DNA from: Thermoplasmata archaeon UBA61
GTDB lineage: Archaea > Thermoplasmatota > Thermoplasmata > Lutacidiplasmatales > UBA184
NCBI GenBank assembly: GCA_002503985.1
Contig: DASW01000002.1
Span: 1-64,000 of the forward strand
Direction of reading: 5' to 3'
DNA length: 64,000 bases
A program made the translations under genes and the position numbers. Under the pieces are notes generated by a model. The model ran no database searches, had not been told where the DNA came from, and worked only from the letters and a program-made list of their open reading frames with translations. Of this stretch, positions 45,075-52,276 are shown in pieces. Each line of letters opens with the position of its first letter. Within the stretch, counting starts at the first letter, position 1.

Positions 45075-46598
45075 ATGCCGGTAGTACTGGACGGGCACTC
45101 TCTGAAGGCCGAGGATGTTGTCAAGGTAGCCAGGGGCGGGGAGCGGATTTCGATCAACAAGGACGCGGTCGACCGCATCAACAAGTGCCGCGCCCTCCTG
45201 GAGCGCAAGATCGTCGCCAAGGAGATCATGTACGGTGTTAACACCGGGATCGGCGAGCTTTCCGAGGTCATCCTCAACCCGGAGCAGGTGGAGCAGTTCC
45301 AACGGTACCTGGTCTATTCGCACGTGGCGGGCTGCGGGGAGCCGATCGCGGAGGAGGACGCACGCGCGGCCATGCTCGCCCGTCTCAACACCCACTGCTG
45401 GGGCCATTCGGGCATCCGGCGCGAGGTCGTGGAGCTGATGGTCGAAATGCTCAACCGAGGCGTGAACCCCGTCATGTGCCAGAAGGGTTCGGTTGGCGCC
45501 TGTGGGGACCTTTCTCCCATGGCCCAGATGGCCCTGGTCCTCATGGGCGAGGGCGAGGCATTCTACAAGGGCAAGAGGATGTCGGGCGCCGACGCGCTGA
45601 AGGCGGCCGGGATCTCCCCGATCGTGTTCAAGGAGAGAGACGGGCTCGCCTCGATCAACGGCTCGAACGTCATGACGGCCATGGGCTGTATCCAGCTGGT
45701 CGACGCCGAGCGGTGGCTACGGACCCAAGAGGTCGCTCTGGCGATGACGCTCGAAGCGCTCAACGCCAACATGAAGGCGTACGACCACCGGGTCCACGAC
45801 GTGCGAGGGTACCCCGGCGCTCAAGCGTGCGCCGAGAACGTCCGGAAGATCACGGAAGGCTCTGACCTGTTGAAGCGTCCCGGCAAGAAGGTGCAGGACG
45901 CCTACTCCCTGAGGTCTAGCCCTCAGGTCGTGGGCGCCGCGAAGGACGCTCTCGCCTGGACGCGGTACATGCTCGAGATCGAGCTCAACCATGCGGCCGA
46001 CAATCCCACGTTCTTCCCTGACGAGGAGCTTGTGCTCACGGGGGCCAATTTCCAGGGCACGCCCATGGCCTTCGGGATCGAGCTCATGGGAATGGTGGTC
46101 ACCACCGTAGGGGTCCTTTCCGAGCGCCGGACGAACCGTCTTCTGAACTCCCACCTCTCGGTGGGCCTGCCCGCCTTCCTAACGAAGGGAGCGGGGATGT
46201 TCTCGGGGCTCATGCTCTCGCAGTACACGGCGGGAGCCCTGGTCGCGGAGAACCGCGTGCTCTCCCATCCGGCCGCTACGGGCTCTATACCGGCCGCGGC
46301 CGACCAGGAGGACTTCGTCTCGATGGGCATGACCTCCGCGATCAAGTCACGGCAGATCATCGAGAACTCCTGGTCCATCGTGGCCATCGAGCTCATGGCC
46401 GCCGCCCAGGCGTTCGAGTTCCGAGCGCCCACGAAACCCTCCCCCGGCTGCCAGGCGGCCTTCGAGGTCATCCGAAAGCACGTGAAGAAGCTGGAAGAGG
46501 ACCGACCCCTCTACAACGACATCAACACCCTGACCAGGGTCGCGCGGTCCGGGGAAGTGCTGAGCGCCGTCGAGAAGGTCGTCGGGGCCTTGCGGTAG
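45075..46598 (+). CDS. hutH: aromatic amino acid ammonia-lyase (histidine ammonia-lyase family)
   Basis: A 507-residue MIO-type lyase that removes ammonia from an aromatic amino acid, by family most often histidine to urocanate. Visible marks are YGVNTGIGELS near 53, YSHVAGCGEP near 83, the cofactor loop GSVGACGDLSPMAQ with Ala142-Cys143-Gly144, INGSN near 195, and QDAYSLRSSPQV near 278. The cofactor triad is normally Ala-Ser-Gly. Near 413, QEDFVSM stands where HAL enzymes usually have QEDHVSM. The substrate is therefore open. The ATG at 45075 has GGGGAGAGG about 8 bases upstream. No other hut gene is in the window. Confidence 0.88.
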   Translation: MPVVLDGHSLKAEDVVKVARGGERISINKDAVDRINKCRALLERKIVAKEIMYGVNTGIGELSEVILNPEQVEQFQRYLVYSHVAGCGEPIAEEDARAAMLARLNTHCWGHSGIRREVVELMVEMLNRGVNPVMCQKGSVGACGDLSPMAQMALVLMGEGEAFYKGKRMSGADALKAAGISPIVFKERDGLASINGSNVMTAMGCIQLVDAERWLRTQEVALAMTLEALNANMKAYDHRVHDVRGYPGAQACAENVRKITEGSDLLKRPGKKVQDAYSLRSSPQVVGAAKDALAWTRYMLEIELNHAADNPTFFPDEELVLTGANFQGTPMAFGIELMGMVVTTVGVLSERRTNRLLNSHLSVGLPAFLTKGAGMFSGLMLSQYTAGALVAENRVLSHPAATGSIPAAADQEDFVSMGMTSAIKSRQIIENSWSIVAIELMAAAQAFEFRAPTKPSPGCQAAFEVIRKHVKKLEEDRPLYNDINTLTRVARSGEVLSAVEKVVGALR

Positions 46599-46633
46599 GG
46601 CGCTTTCTTCGGGGACCCGAGACCGCCCCGGCG

Positions 46634-47308
46634 CTACGGAGAGATCGCGTAGCGGACGATGGGGTTGTCGACGTACTCGAGGACCTTCTCGGTGCCCTTC
46701 TCGAGACCCGTTCGATAGGCGAGGGTCAGCACCTCCTTGAGGACCTCCCGTTCGAGAGGAGGGAAGCTCTCGATGGTGGAGGTGACCGGAGTCGCGTGGC
46801 GGTCGAAGCACGCGAGGAACGCCCGGAAGCCCGGAAAAGCGCACTGGAACAGTCGGAGCTGGAGTCGCACATCCGGAGGCGTCGGGTTCGCGTGGTAGCT
46901 CTTCATCTCGTAGAAGCGGTCCCGTCCGTCCCAGTAGTCCGGTTGCGCGTAGACCCCGACCCGTTCGTTGATCAGGATAACTCGGCTCCGCGGCCGGGAC
47001 AACCCCATGACCTCGCTCCGGCGAAACGCTTGAAGGACGCCGAAGACCTCGGAGAGTTGCTGCTCCCGGTCCTTAGGGGTAAGCTGAACGTCGGCGTCGG
47101 CCAGCTCCCGATCCAGGATCTCGGTCGCCAGTCGACTCATCGAAGTGAGCGTGGGCCGCCGCGACTGGCTGAACTCGTGGCTGTAGCGGGACAGGGTTTC
47201 GTCGATGGCCTTCCCGACCGCCATGCCGATCTCGTCCCTCTCGGTCACCGGCCGAGGGTAGGCCGCTTGGACGACCTCGTGCACAGCGACCGTTTTCACT
47301 ATCGTCAT
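46634..47308 (-). CDS. uncharacterised protein with PD-(D/E)XK nuclease-like core
   Basis: A 224-residue protein. After a helical N-terminal half (1-110), INERVGVYAQPDYWDGRDRFYEMKSYH (near 115-141) has the D of PD and the E-x-K of the PD-(D/E)XK fold. It is followed by VRLQLRLFQCAFPG, which fits the helix after the core. A C-terminal ELREVLKEV-like stretch ends the protein. The fold call is by eye and unproven. The longer open frame upstream is rejected because ATG 47308 follows CAATACTC (about 47339-47345) by about 32 bases. It is convergent with hutH. Confidence 0.6.
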   Translation of the reverse strand: MTIVKTVAVHEVVQAAYPRPVTERDEIGMAVGKAIDETLSRYSHEFSQSRRPTLTSMSRLATEILDRELADADVQLTPKDREQQLSEVFGVLQAFRRSEVMGLSRPRSRVILINERVGVYAQPDYWDGRDRFYEMKSYHANPTPPDVRLQLRLFQCAFPGFRAFLACFDRHATPVTSTIESFPPLEREVLKEVLTLAYRTGLEKGTEKVLEYVDNPIVRYAISP

Positions 47309-47518
47309 CGAAAGGGCGTCGGGAGCCCGATGTCGAACGAGTATTGGGCATGTTTGCCCGGAACCACGGGCAGAAGGGTCACCCCTGGCCCTGACGCGGC
47401 TTCCCGAGCCGACGTGACAGCTTGGGGTACGAACGGCCCGGTGACGGCCCCCAGGCTGGAGGCAGGCGATCGGAGCAGAGGTTCTTTCACCAGCACCGGC
47501 TTGTTCCGGAAGATTTCC

Positions 47519-48397
47519 ATGCCGCCTTCCGAGCGTGACGTCCGCCTCGCCGACGATCGAACTCTGCGCGTCCTGGAGGAGGGAGACCCTCGCGGGCACC
47601 CCGTCTTCTACCTCCACGGTACGCCCGGCTCTCGCGTGCTCTACGAGAAACAGGTCGGGGACGCCCGTCGCCGCGGCCTACGGCTGATCGGATACGACCG
47701 ACCGGGATACGGCGGGTCCCCTCCGAAGCCCGGCCGACGTGTGGTGGACGCAGCTTCCGACGTGGTTTCGATCGCCGACGCGCTGGGGCTCGACCGGTTC
47801 GCCGTGTACGGTCATTCCGGAGGGGGGCCGCATGCCCTCGCCTGCGGGACCCTGCCTCCAAGACGCACGGTGGCGATCGCGTCGCTGGCCTCGGTCGCCC
47901 CGTACCCGGCCGAAGGCTTGGACTGGCTGCGGGGACAGGGAGAGGAGAACGTGGCAGAATTCTCCGCGACGTTGAAGGGAGAGGCCGAACTGGAGCGATT
48001 CCTGGAAGCGCAGCGACCCGGTCTCCTATCGGCTACTCCGGAGGGACTCGTGGCGGCGCTCGGGTCGCTTCTATCTCCCATCGACGCTAGAATCCTCACC
48101 AATGAGCTGGCCCCGTTCTTCGCGGCTCAAGCCCGTGAGGGCCTCCGGGAAGGAGTTGCGGGCTGGCGAGACGACGACCTCGCGTTCATGCGCCCCTGGG
48201 GCTTCCACCCATCCCAGATCCGAATCCCTACCCAGATCTGGCAGGGGGGAGAGGATCGGATGGTTCCGTTCGCCCACGGCGAGTGGCTGGCGACCCGTAT
48301 GCCCCACGCGGAAGTTCACCTGGAGCCGACAGAGGGGCACCTAACGCTGGTAGGAAGGTACCCCTCGGTCCACGCGTGGCTTGCCACGCACTTCTGA
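47519..48397 (+). CDS. alpha/beta-hydrolase
   Basis: A 292-residue serine hydrolase. The oxyanion region is FYLHGTPGSR near 30-39, the nucleophile elbow is YGHSGGGPHA near 98-107 with Ser101, and the acid and histidine are likely in QGGEDRMVP (near 244) and PTEGHLTL (near 271, His274). A cap domain spans about 130-225. It may be an esterase or epoxide hydrolase-type enzyme. It is divergent from the PD-(D/E)XK-like gene. Confidence 0.85.
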   Translation: MPPSERDVRLADDRTLRVLEEGDPRGHPVFYLHGTPGSRVLYEKQVGDARRRGLRLIGYDRPGYGGSPPKPGRRVVDAASDVVSIADALGLDRFAVYGHSGGGPHALACGTLPPRRTVAIASLASVAPYPAEGLDWLRGQGEENVAEFSATLKGEAELERFLEAQRPGLLSATPEGLVAALGSLLSPIDARILTNELAPFFAAQAREGLREGVAGWRDDDLAFMRPWGFHPSQIRIPTQIWQGGEDRMVPFAHGEWLATRMPHAEVHLEPTEGHLTLVGRYPSVHAWLATHF

Positions 48398-48507
48398 AGA
48401 GGGCCCTCGCCGCGCCGGGGGTCGTCCTCGCCCGGAAGGAGGGAGATCCTTCGGACGCCGCCCGATTGCGCCGCGAGGCCCCAGGGACTTCGGGTTGGAG
48501 GAAGCGT

Positions 48508-49188
48508 CTATCCGGTCGTCACCAGCGCGGCCAGGAGATCGTCGAGCGGAACCTCTGTGCCCACGTCGAATCGGGCGGCAAACCGTGAGTCGGCGTGGGA
48601 ACAATACACGTTGGCGCATTCGTCCGCCGGGGCTCGCGTCACCCGAAGCACCGCGTCGAAGTCCGAAGTGTTTCCTCTCGGAATCCCCGCGTTCGTGAAA
48701 ATGACGGAGACCTCCAGTCGCTTCAATTCTTGCAGGAAGGGGGTGAACTCCCCAGGCGTCCCCGTGTAGAAGCCGGTGGCACGGTCGACGTTGGCGACCA
48801 CGATCGCCACCCCACCGGCGACGGGCCCGGTCCGGTCGATCACCGAACGGAACGCTCCGGGGATCCGCAGGTAGTCGGATAGCCGCATGTTCTCCGCCGA
48901 TGTGGCGGGTTCCTGCACGACCGCCCAGAGAGCCAACTTACCGAGTCTCTCATCGAGAGCGACGTCCGCGGGGGCCACCCGGAACGAATGAGATGGGTCT
49001 AGGTCCTGGAGCACGCTCGTCTCCCCGGCAGAAAAGGAAGCGTCCATCTGTATGTCCACCCAAAACACCTCCTTTGCGAGCGCCTTGGCGAGGGCGATCG
49101 CAAGGCGATCCAGGTCCGCCCTCTTGGATCCCCAGACGACGAAGGACGAGGGACCGGGCAGGGCCGCAGGTCCCCCCTCCTTCAGCAT
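48508..49188 (-). CDS. hypothetical protein, possible RecA-like fold without P-loop
   Basis: A 226-residue protein of unknown function. Residues 10-50 (SSFVVWGSKRADLDRLAIALAKALAKEVFWVDIQ) resemble the start of a RecA/KaiC-like domain, but the GxxxxGK[ST] P-loop is absent. GVAIVVANVDRATGFY near 124-139 and LEVSVIFTNAGIPRG near 156-170 would then be strands with degenerate Walker-B-like ends. It may be an inactive relative of archaeal KaiC-family proteins. This is weak inference. The ATG has GGAGGGG just upstream. Confidence 0.55.
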   Translation of the reverse strand: MLKEGGPAALPGPSSFVVWGSKRADLDRLAIALAKALAKEVFWVDIQMDASFSAGETSVLQDLDPSHSFRVAPADVALDERLGKLALWAVVQEPATSAENMRLSDYLRIPGAFRSVIDRTGPVAGGVAIVVANVDRATGFYTGTPGEFTPFLQELKRLEVSVIFTNAGIPRGNTSDFDAVLRVTRAPADECANVYCSHADSRFAARFDVGTEVPLDDLLAALVTTG

Positions 49189-49596
49189 CTACCCCTCCAA
49201 TCGAACCGGCAGTGAGACGGCAGGTGCGCACGGGCTCGAAGGTAGGGGAAGACGACAAGGAGCCGCGCCACCGGACATCTTATTTCCGTAACTCTTCCCC
49301 ACGCTAATACTCTCCGTCGGGGGCTCGCAGAACCGCCGCCTCGAGAGGAATTCCCAGTCTCCCGTCGGCATCCGATCGGTCCCGTCCTCTCACCGGTCCA
49401 GGGGGCTCGCTTCCCGAAAAGGGCCGGGTCATTCGGGGCACGTCAAGTTCGCTTGACAGGGAGGCTTTGCACCCCTCTCCTCTGAAAATTCGTTCGAGGG
49501 TAAGGCTAAAGCGCCGGGTCACGTGGATGCGGGTAGGCCGGGACCCCGTTTCCCGACGTGTCGCGGACCGGACGGCCCCCCCAGGGAAGGAACGAA
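49189..49596. other. 408-base gap upstream of mfnB
   Basis: It contains the promoter region of the minus-strand gene (ribosome-binding GGAGGGG beside 49193), a hairpin at 49442-49457, a TATA-like GGCTAAAG (about 49504-49511) and the mfnB leader with AGGGAAGGAA (49583-49592). No gene was found. Confidence 0.55.
49442..49457. promoter_or_regulatory. hairpin with TTCG loop upstream of the mfnB operon
   Basis: GTCAAG-TTCG-CTTGAC is a 6-bp perfect inverted repeat with a stable TTCG loop, about 50 bases upstream of the likely mfnB TATA element. It could be an operator or the end of a transcript. Confidence 0.35.
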
Positions 49597-50361
49597 ATGA
49601 TGCTGATGGTCAGTGTCCAGAACCTCGATGAGGCGCGCGAGGCTGTCGCCGGCGGGGCCGACATCGTGGACGTGAAGAATCTCCGCGAGATGATTGTGGG
49701 GTCGAACTTCCCCCCCGTCATTCGAGAGGTCCGGAACGCCTACCCGAGACCGTTCCATGTCAGCGTCACCCTCGGAGTCGTGCCGAACCAGGCCGGAACC
49801 GTGGCCATGGCGGTCTACGGCGCCGCGGCGCTCGGAGCCACGTCCGTGAAGGTCGGGTTCATCGAGAGCGACTACGAGACCGCGCTTCGGATCCTCCGAG
49901 AGAGCCGGACCGCGCTCGAGGGGTTCGATACCAAGCTCATCGCGGCGACGTTCGCCGACAGCCACCTCTACCACGGGATCGACCCCAAGCTGGTCGTCAA
50001 GCTCGGGAAGGAGAGCCAGAGCGACGGTATGCTCATCGACACGCTCGTCAAGGACGGTCGAAACCTGTTCGATTTCCTGGGAGAGCGCGTGTTGAAGGAC
50101 CTCGTCGTCGAGGCGAAGGAAGCGGGCATGAGCACCGCGCTCTCGGGGACCCTGCGGGTCGCGAACCTCCACACCCTGGTTCGGATCAATCCGGATATCG
50201 TAGGTGTGCGCGGAGCGGTCTGCACCCGCGGCGACCGAGAGAAGGGAGCCGTCGACGCCACGGCCGTGGCGGCATTCCGGGATGAGCTCCGGCAGCGGCT
50301 GAGCGGGAAGATCGACGTGTTCGCCGAAGTGGCGCCTCCCGCGGCGCGGATCCCGTCGTGA
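49597..50361 (+). CDS. mfnB: (5-formylfuran-3-yl)methyl phosphate synthase (MfnB, DUF556)
   Basis: Makes the furan precursor of methanofuran from two glyceraldehyde-3-phosphate. The 254-residue TIM barrel begins MMLMVSVQNLDEAREAVAGGADIVDVKN, with the Schiff-base lysine at 27. ATSVKVGFIES near 88-98 carries a second lysine, and LIDTLVKDGRNLFDFL near 148-163 another. The next gene overlaps by 4 bases. The start has AGGGAAGGAA upstream; an in-frame GTG 39 bases earlier is the alternative. Methanofuran in a non-methanogen would serve C1 transfer, but other pathway genes are not in the window. Confidence 0.88.
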   Translation: MMLMVSVQNLDEAREAVAGGADIVDVKNLREMIVGSNFPPVIREVRNAYPRPFHVSVTLGVVPNQAGTVAMAVYGAAALGATSVKVGFIESDYETALRILRESRTALEGFDTKLIAATFADSHLYHGIDPKLVVKLGKESQSDGMLIDTLVKDGRNLFDFLGERVLKDLVVEAKEAGMSTALSGTLRVANLHTLVRINPDIVGVRGAVCTRGDREKGAVDATAVAAFRDELRQRLSGKIDVFAEVAPPAARIPS

Positions 50362-50642
50362 CCTCTCCGACCATCACCCTCACGGTCGACGGGACCCTGC
50401 TGACCTGCAAGGGAGCGATCGCCCGACTGGAGAAGGAGCTCTCCGCCCTCCCGACGGGCAGCGTAGCCCGGGTCCTGGTGAATGACGTCCCGAGCCGGAT
50501 CGACGTACGCGCTTGGGCCGACCGGAAGGGGCATCGCATCGTCCACGACGTGCGCCAAGGCGAGGTGTTCGAACTCTTGATCGCGAAGGGCGAACGCCCG
50601 AACTCCCCGGCGGCTTCGGGAGCCGTGATAAGGTCGCCGTGA
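50358..50642 (+). CDS. TusA/SirA-like sulfur carrier protein
   Basis: A 94-residue protein with the small alpha/beta TusA fold: TITLTVDGTLLTCKGAIARLEKEL, then VARVLVNDVPSRIDVRAWADRKGHRIV. The single cysteine (Cys17) is where TusA has its sulfur-carrying Cys, but the usual CPxP reads CKGA. The start is a GTG overlapping the mfnB stop (GTGA), so translation is coupled. It may deliver sulfur or may only share the fold. Confidence 0.75.
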   Translation: MTSPTITLTVDGTLLTCKGAIARLEKELSALPTGSVARVLVNDVPSRIDVRAWADRKGHRIVHDVRQGEVFELLIAKGERPNSPAASGAVIRSP

Positions 50643-50684
50643 TTCTCCTACCCGGCGAAGGGCGCGAACAGGAGAAGGAAGATC

Positions 50685-51662
50685 ATGCACTACACCCGGT
50701 CGGAAGCGAAGGCGTGGGCTCGGGAGAACCTCGTGGGACAATGGACGACGATGATGACCCCGTTCACCCCCGAGGATGAGCTCGACGAAAAGGGACTGGC
50801 CGCGAACATCGAGCACGTCCTGCGCCTCGGCACCCACGGACTCGGCTTCTCGTGGAACATGGGGGAGTTCTGGAGCCTGACCGAGGACGAACGGTACCGT
50901 TTGATGGAACTGGCCCCGCGCCTCGTCGGCGGTCGGGCCAAGGTCGCTTTTCAGGTCACGGACACCTGCCTCAAGGACGTCATCGCCATGGCGCACCGGG
51001 CCGAGGAGCTCGGGTTCGACTTTGTCATCCTCGCCGCGCCCTACATCGTGACGAAGACCGAGGAGCAGGTCGTCGATTGGGTCGCCCGGGTCGCCGAGAG
51101 GGTCAACATCGGCATCGCCTTTTACAATTCCCCGCAGTTTGGGGTCGTCCTCTCCGCCAAGGCGATGTCGAAGATGGCCGACCTCGAGACGCTGATCGCC
51201 ATCAAGGAGGCGAGCTTCAACATGGGACTCTCGATCGACACCCACCTCCAGGCCGGTGCGAAGGCGGTCGTCAGCATGCCGGACGAGGAGATATTCTTCG
51301 TCGGGGAGCCGTACGGCATCCGCCAGCAGGTGATGTTCGCCAACACGAGCGACTGGCGGTTCGACACCGAGTCCTCGAACCGCTACGTCCGATACATCGA
51401 CCTCGCGACCCACGGACGTTGGGAGGAGGCGCGGGAACTGTACACCAAGATCCGACCCATCAAGGCCGTCTCTCGGAAGTGGTGGGGGCGCCTCGTCGGA
51501 CGGACCGGGGGAGCGTTGCCGGTCCAGATGGTGAAGTACTGGGGAGAGCTGATGGGAATGGCCGGCGGACCGGTCCGAGCGCCGCTCCTGCCTTTGACCC
51601 CCGCCGAGCGCGAGGAGATGCGAGCCGACCTCGCTCAGCTAGGTCTCACGAAGCCGAAGTAG
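50685..51662 (+). CDS. DapA-family aldolase/lyase
   Basis: A 325-residue TIM-barrel protein of the dihydrodipicolinate synthase/N-acetylneuraminate lyase family. The Schiff-base lysine is Lys174 in LIAIKEAS and the partner tyrosine is Tyr147 in AFYNSPQ. The substrate-side GTTGE motif of true DapA is replaced by SWNMGEF near 57-64, and the C-terminus is extended, so the substrate is probably not aspartate semialdehyde. It starts 42 bases after the TusA-like gene and likely belongs to the same operon as mfnB. Confidence 0.85.
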   Translation: MHYTRSEAKAWARENLVGQWTTMMTPFTPEDELDEKGLAANIEHVLRLGTHGLGFSWNMGEFWSLTEDERYRLMELAPRLVGGRAKVAFQVTDTCLKDVIAMAHRAEELGFDFVILAAPYIVTKTEEQVVDWVARVAERVNIGIAFYNSPQFGVVLSAKAMSKMADLETLIAIKEASFNMGLSIDTHLQAGAKAVVSMPDEEIFFVGEPYGIRQQVMFANTSDWRFDTESSNRYVRYIDLATHGRWEEARELYTKIRPIKAVSRKWWGRLVGRTGGALPVQMVKYWGELMGMAGGPVRAPLLPLTPAEREEMRADLAQLGLTKPK

Positions 51663-51692
51663 GAACGTCAGGACGCACCCGCGGAGCTTCCC

Positions 51693-52202
51693 GTGCCCTC
51701 CGTACCGCTGCCTTCCGGCGACATCCCTCCCCCGTCTCCGGGAGCCGGAACACCTCCAACGTACGGTGGCCCGGCCCGCCCTCCAACTCGGCACCGAACT
51801 TGGTTGACCGTTGCCGTCCTGGCCGTGGTGGCCGTTCTCGTCCTGGGGACGATCGCCTTCGTCTTCCTCCCGACCTCGTCGTCCTCGAAGGTCATCGTCA
51901 CGACCATCCACTTCACTTCGCTCGACAACGCCTGCGGAGTCAACGACCTGAACACCAACGGCTTCAACGCGAGCCCCGGCGAGTCCCTCGGAATCGGGGT
52001 CTACATGTACGGCAACAGCACCCCGGGCGGCGGAACCGCTGCGTGCACGATCCACAGTCTCTCGACCATCACTCCCGGTTTCAGTATCACCGAGACCAAC
52101 GTGCCGCTCGGGATCCTGGCGAACAAGTCCGCGACCCTGAAGTTCACCGTGAACATGCCCGGGTCAGCGTACACCGGAGTCCTCACCCTGGTCGTATCGT
52201 GA
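51693..52202 (+). CDS. membrane-anchored extracellular protein, hypothetical
   Basis: A 169-residue protein with a Pro-rich cytoplasmic N-terminus (1-34), one hydrophobic segment (TWLTVAVLAVVAVLVLGTIA, about 36-55) and an extracellular part rich in Thr, Ser, Asn and Gly. Two cysteines near 82 and 119 may form a disulfide. The end (SATLKFTVNMPGSAYTGVLTLVVS) looks like a beta-sandwich strand pair. The GTG at 51693 is used. It follows the aldolase by 30 bases. Function unknown. Confidence 0.6.
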   Translation: MPSVPLPSGDIPPPSPGAGTPPTYGGPARPPTRHRTWLTVAVLAVVAVLVLGTIAFVFLPTSSSSKVIVTTIHFTSLDNACGVNDLNTNGFNASPGESLGIGVYMYGNSTPGGGTAACTIHSLSTITPGFSITETNVPLGILANKSATLKFTVNMPGSAYTGVLTLVVS

Positions 52203-52276
52203 TTTGGCCCCGACGCTAATTTTCCCATCACGTAACTCGTAAGTAGAACGGCCGACTCGTTCGCGCCGAGGGAATC

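Noticed and set aside
49597..50361. mfnB as evidence that the organism is a methanogen
   Set aside because: No methyl-coenzyme M reductase or other methanogenesis gene is in the window, and methanofuran also serves C1 transfer in non-methanogens.
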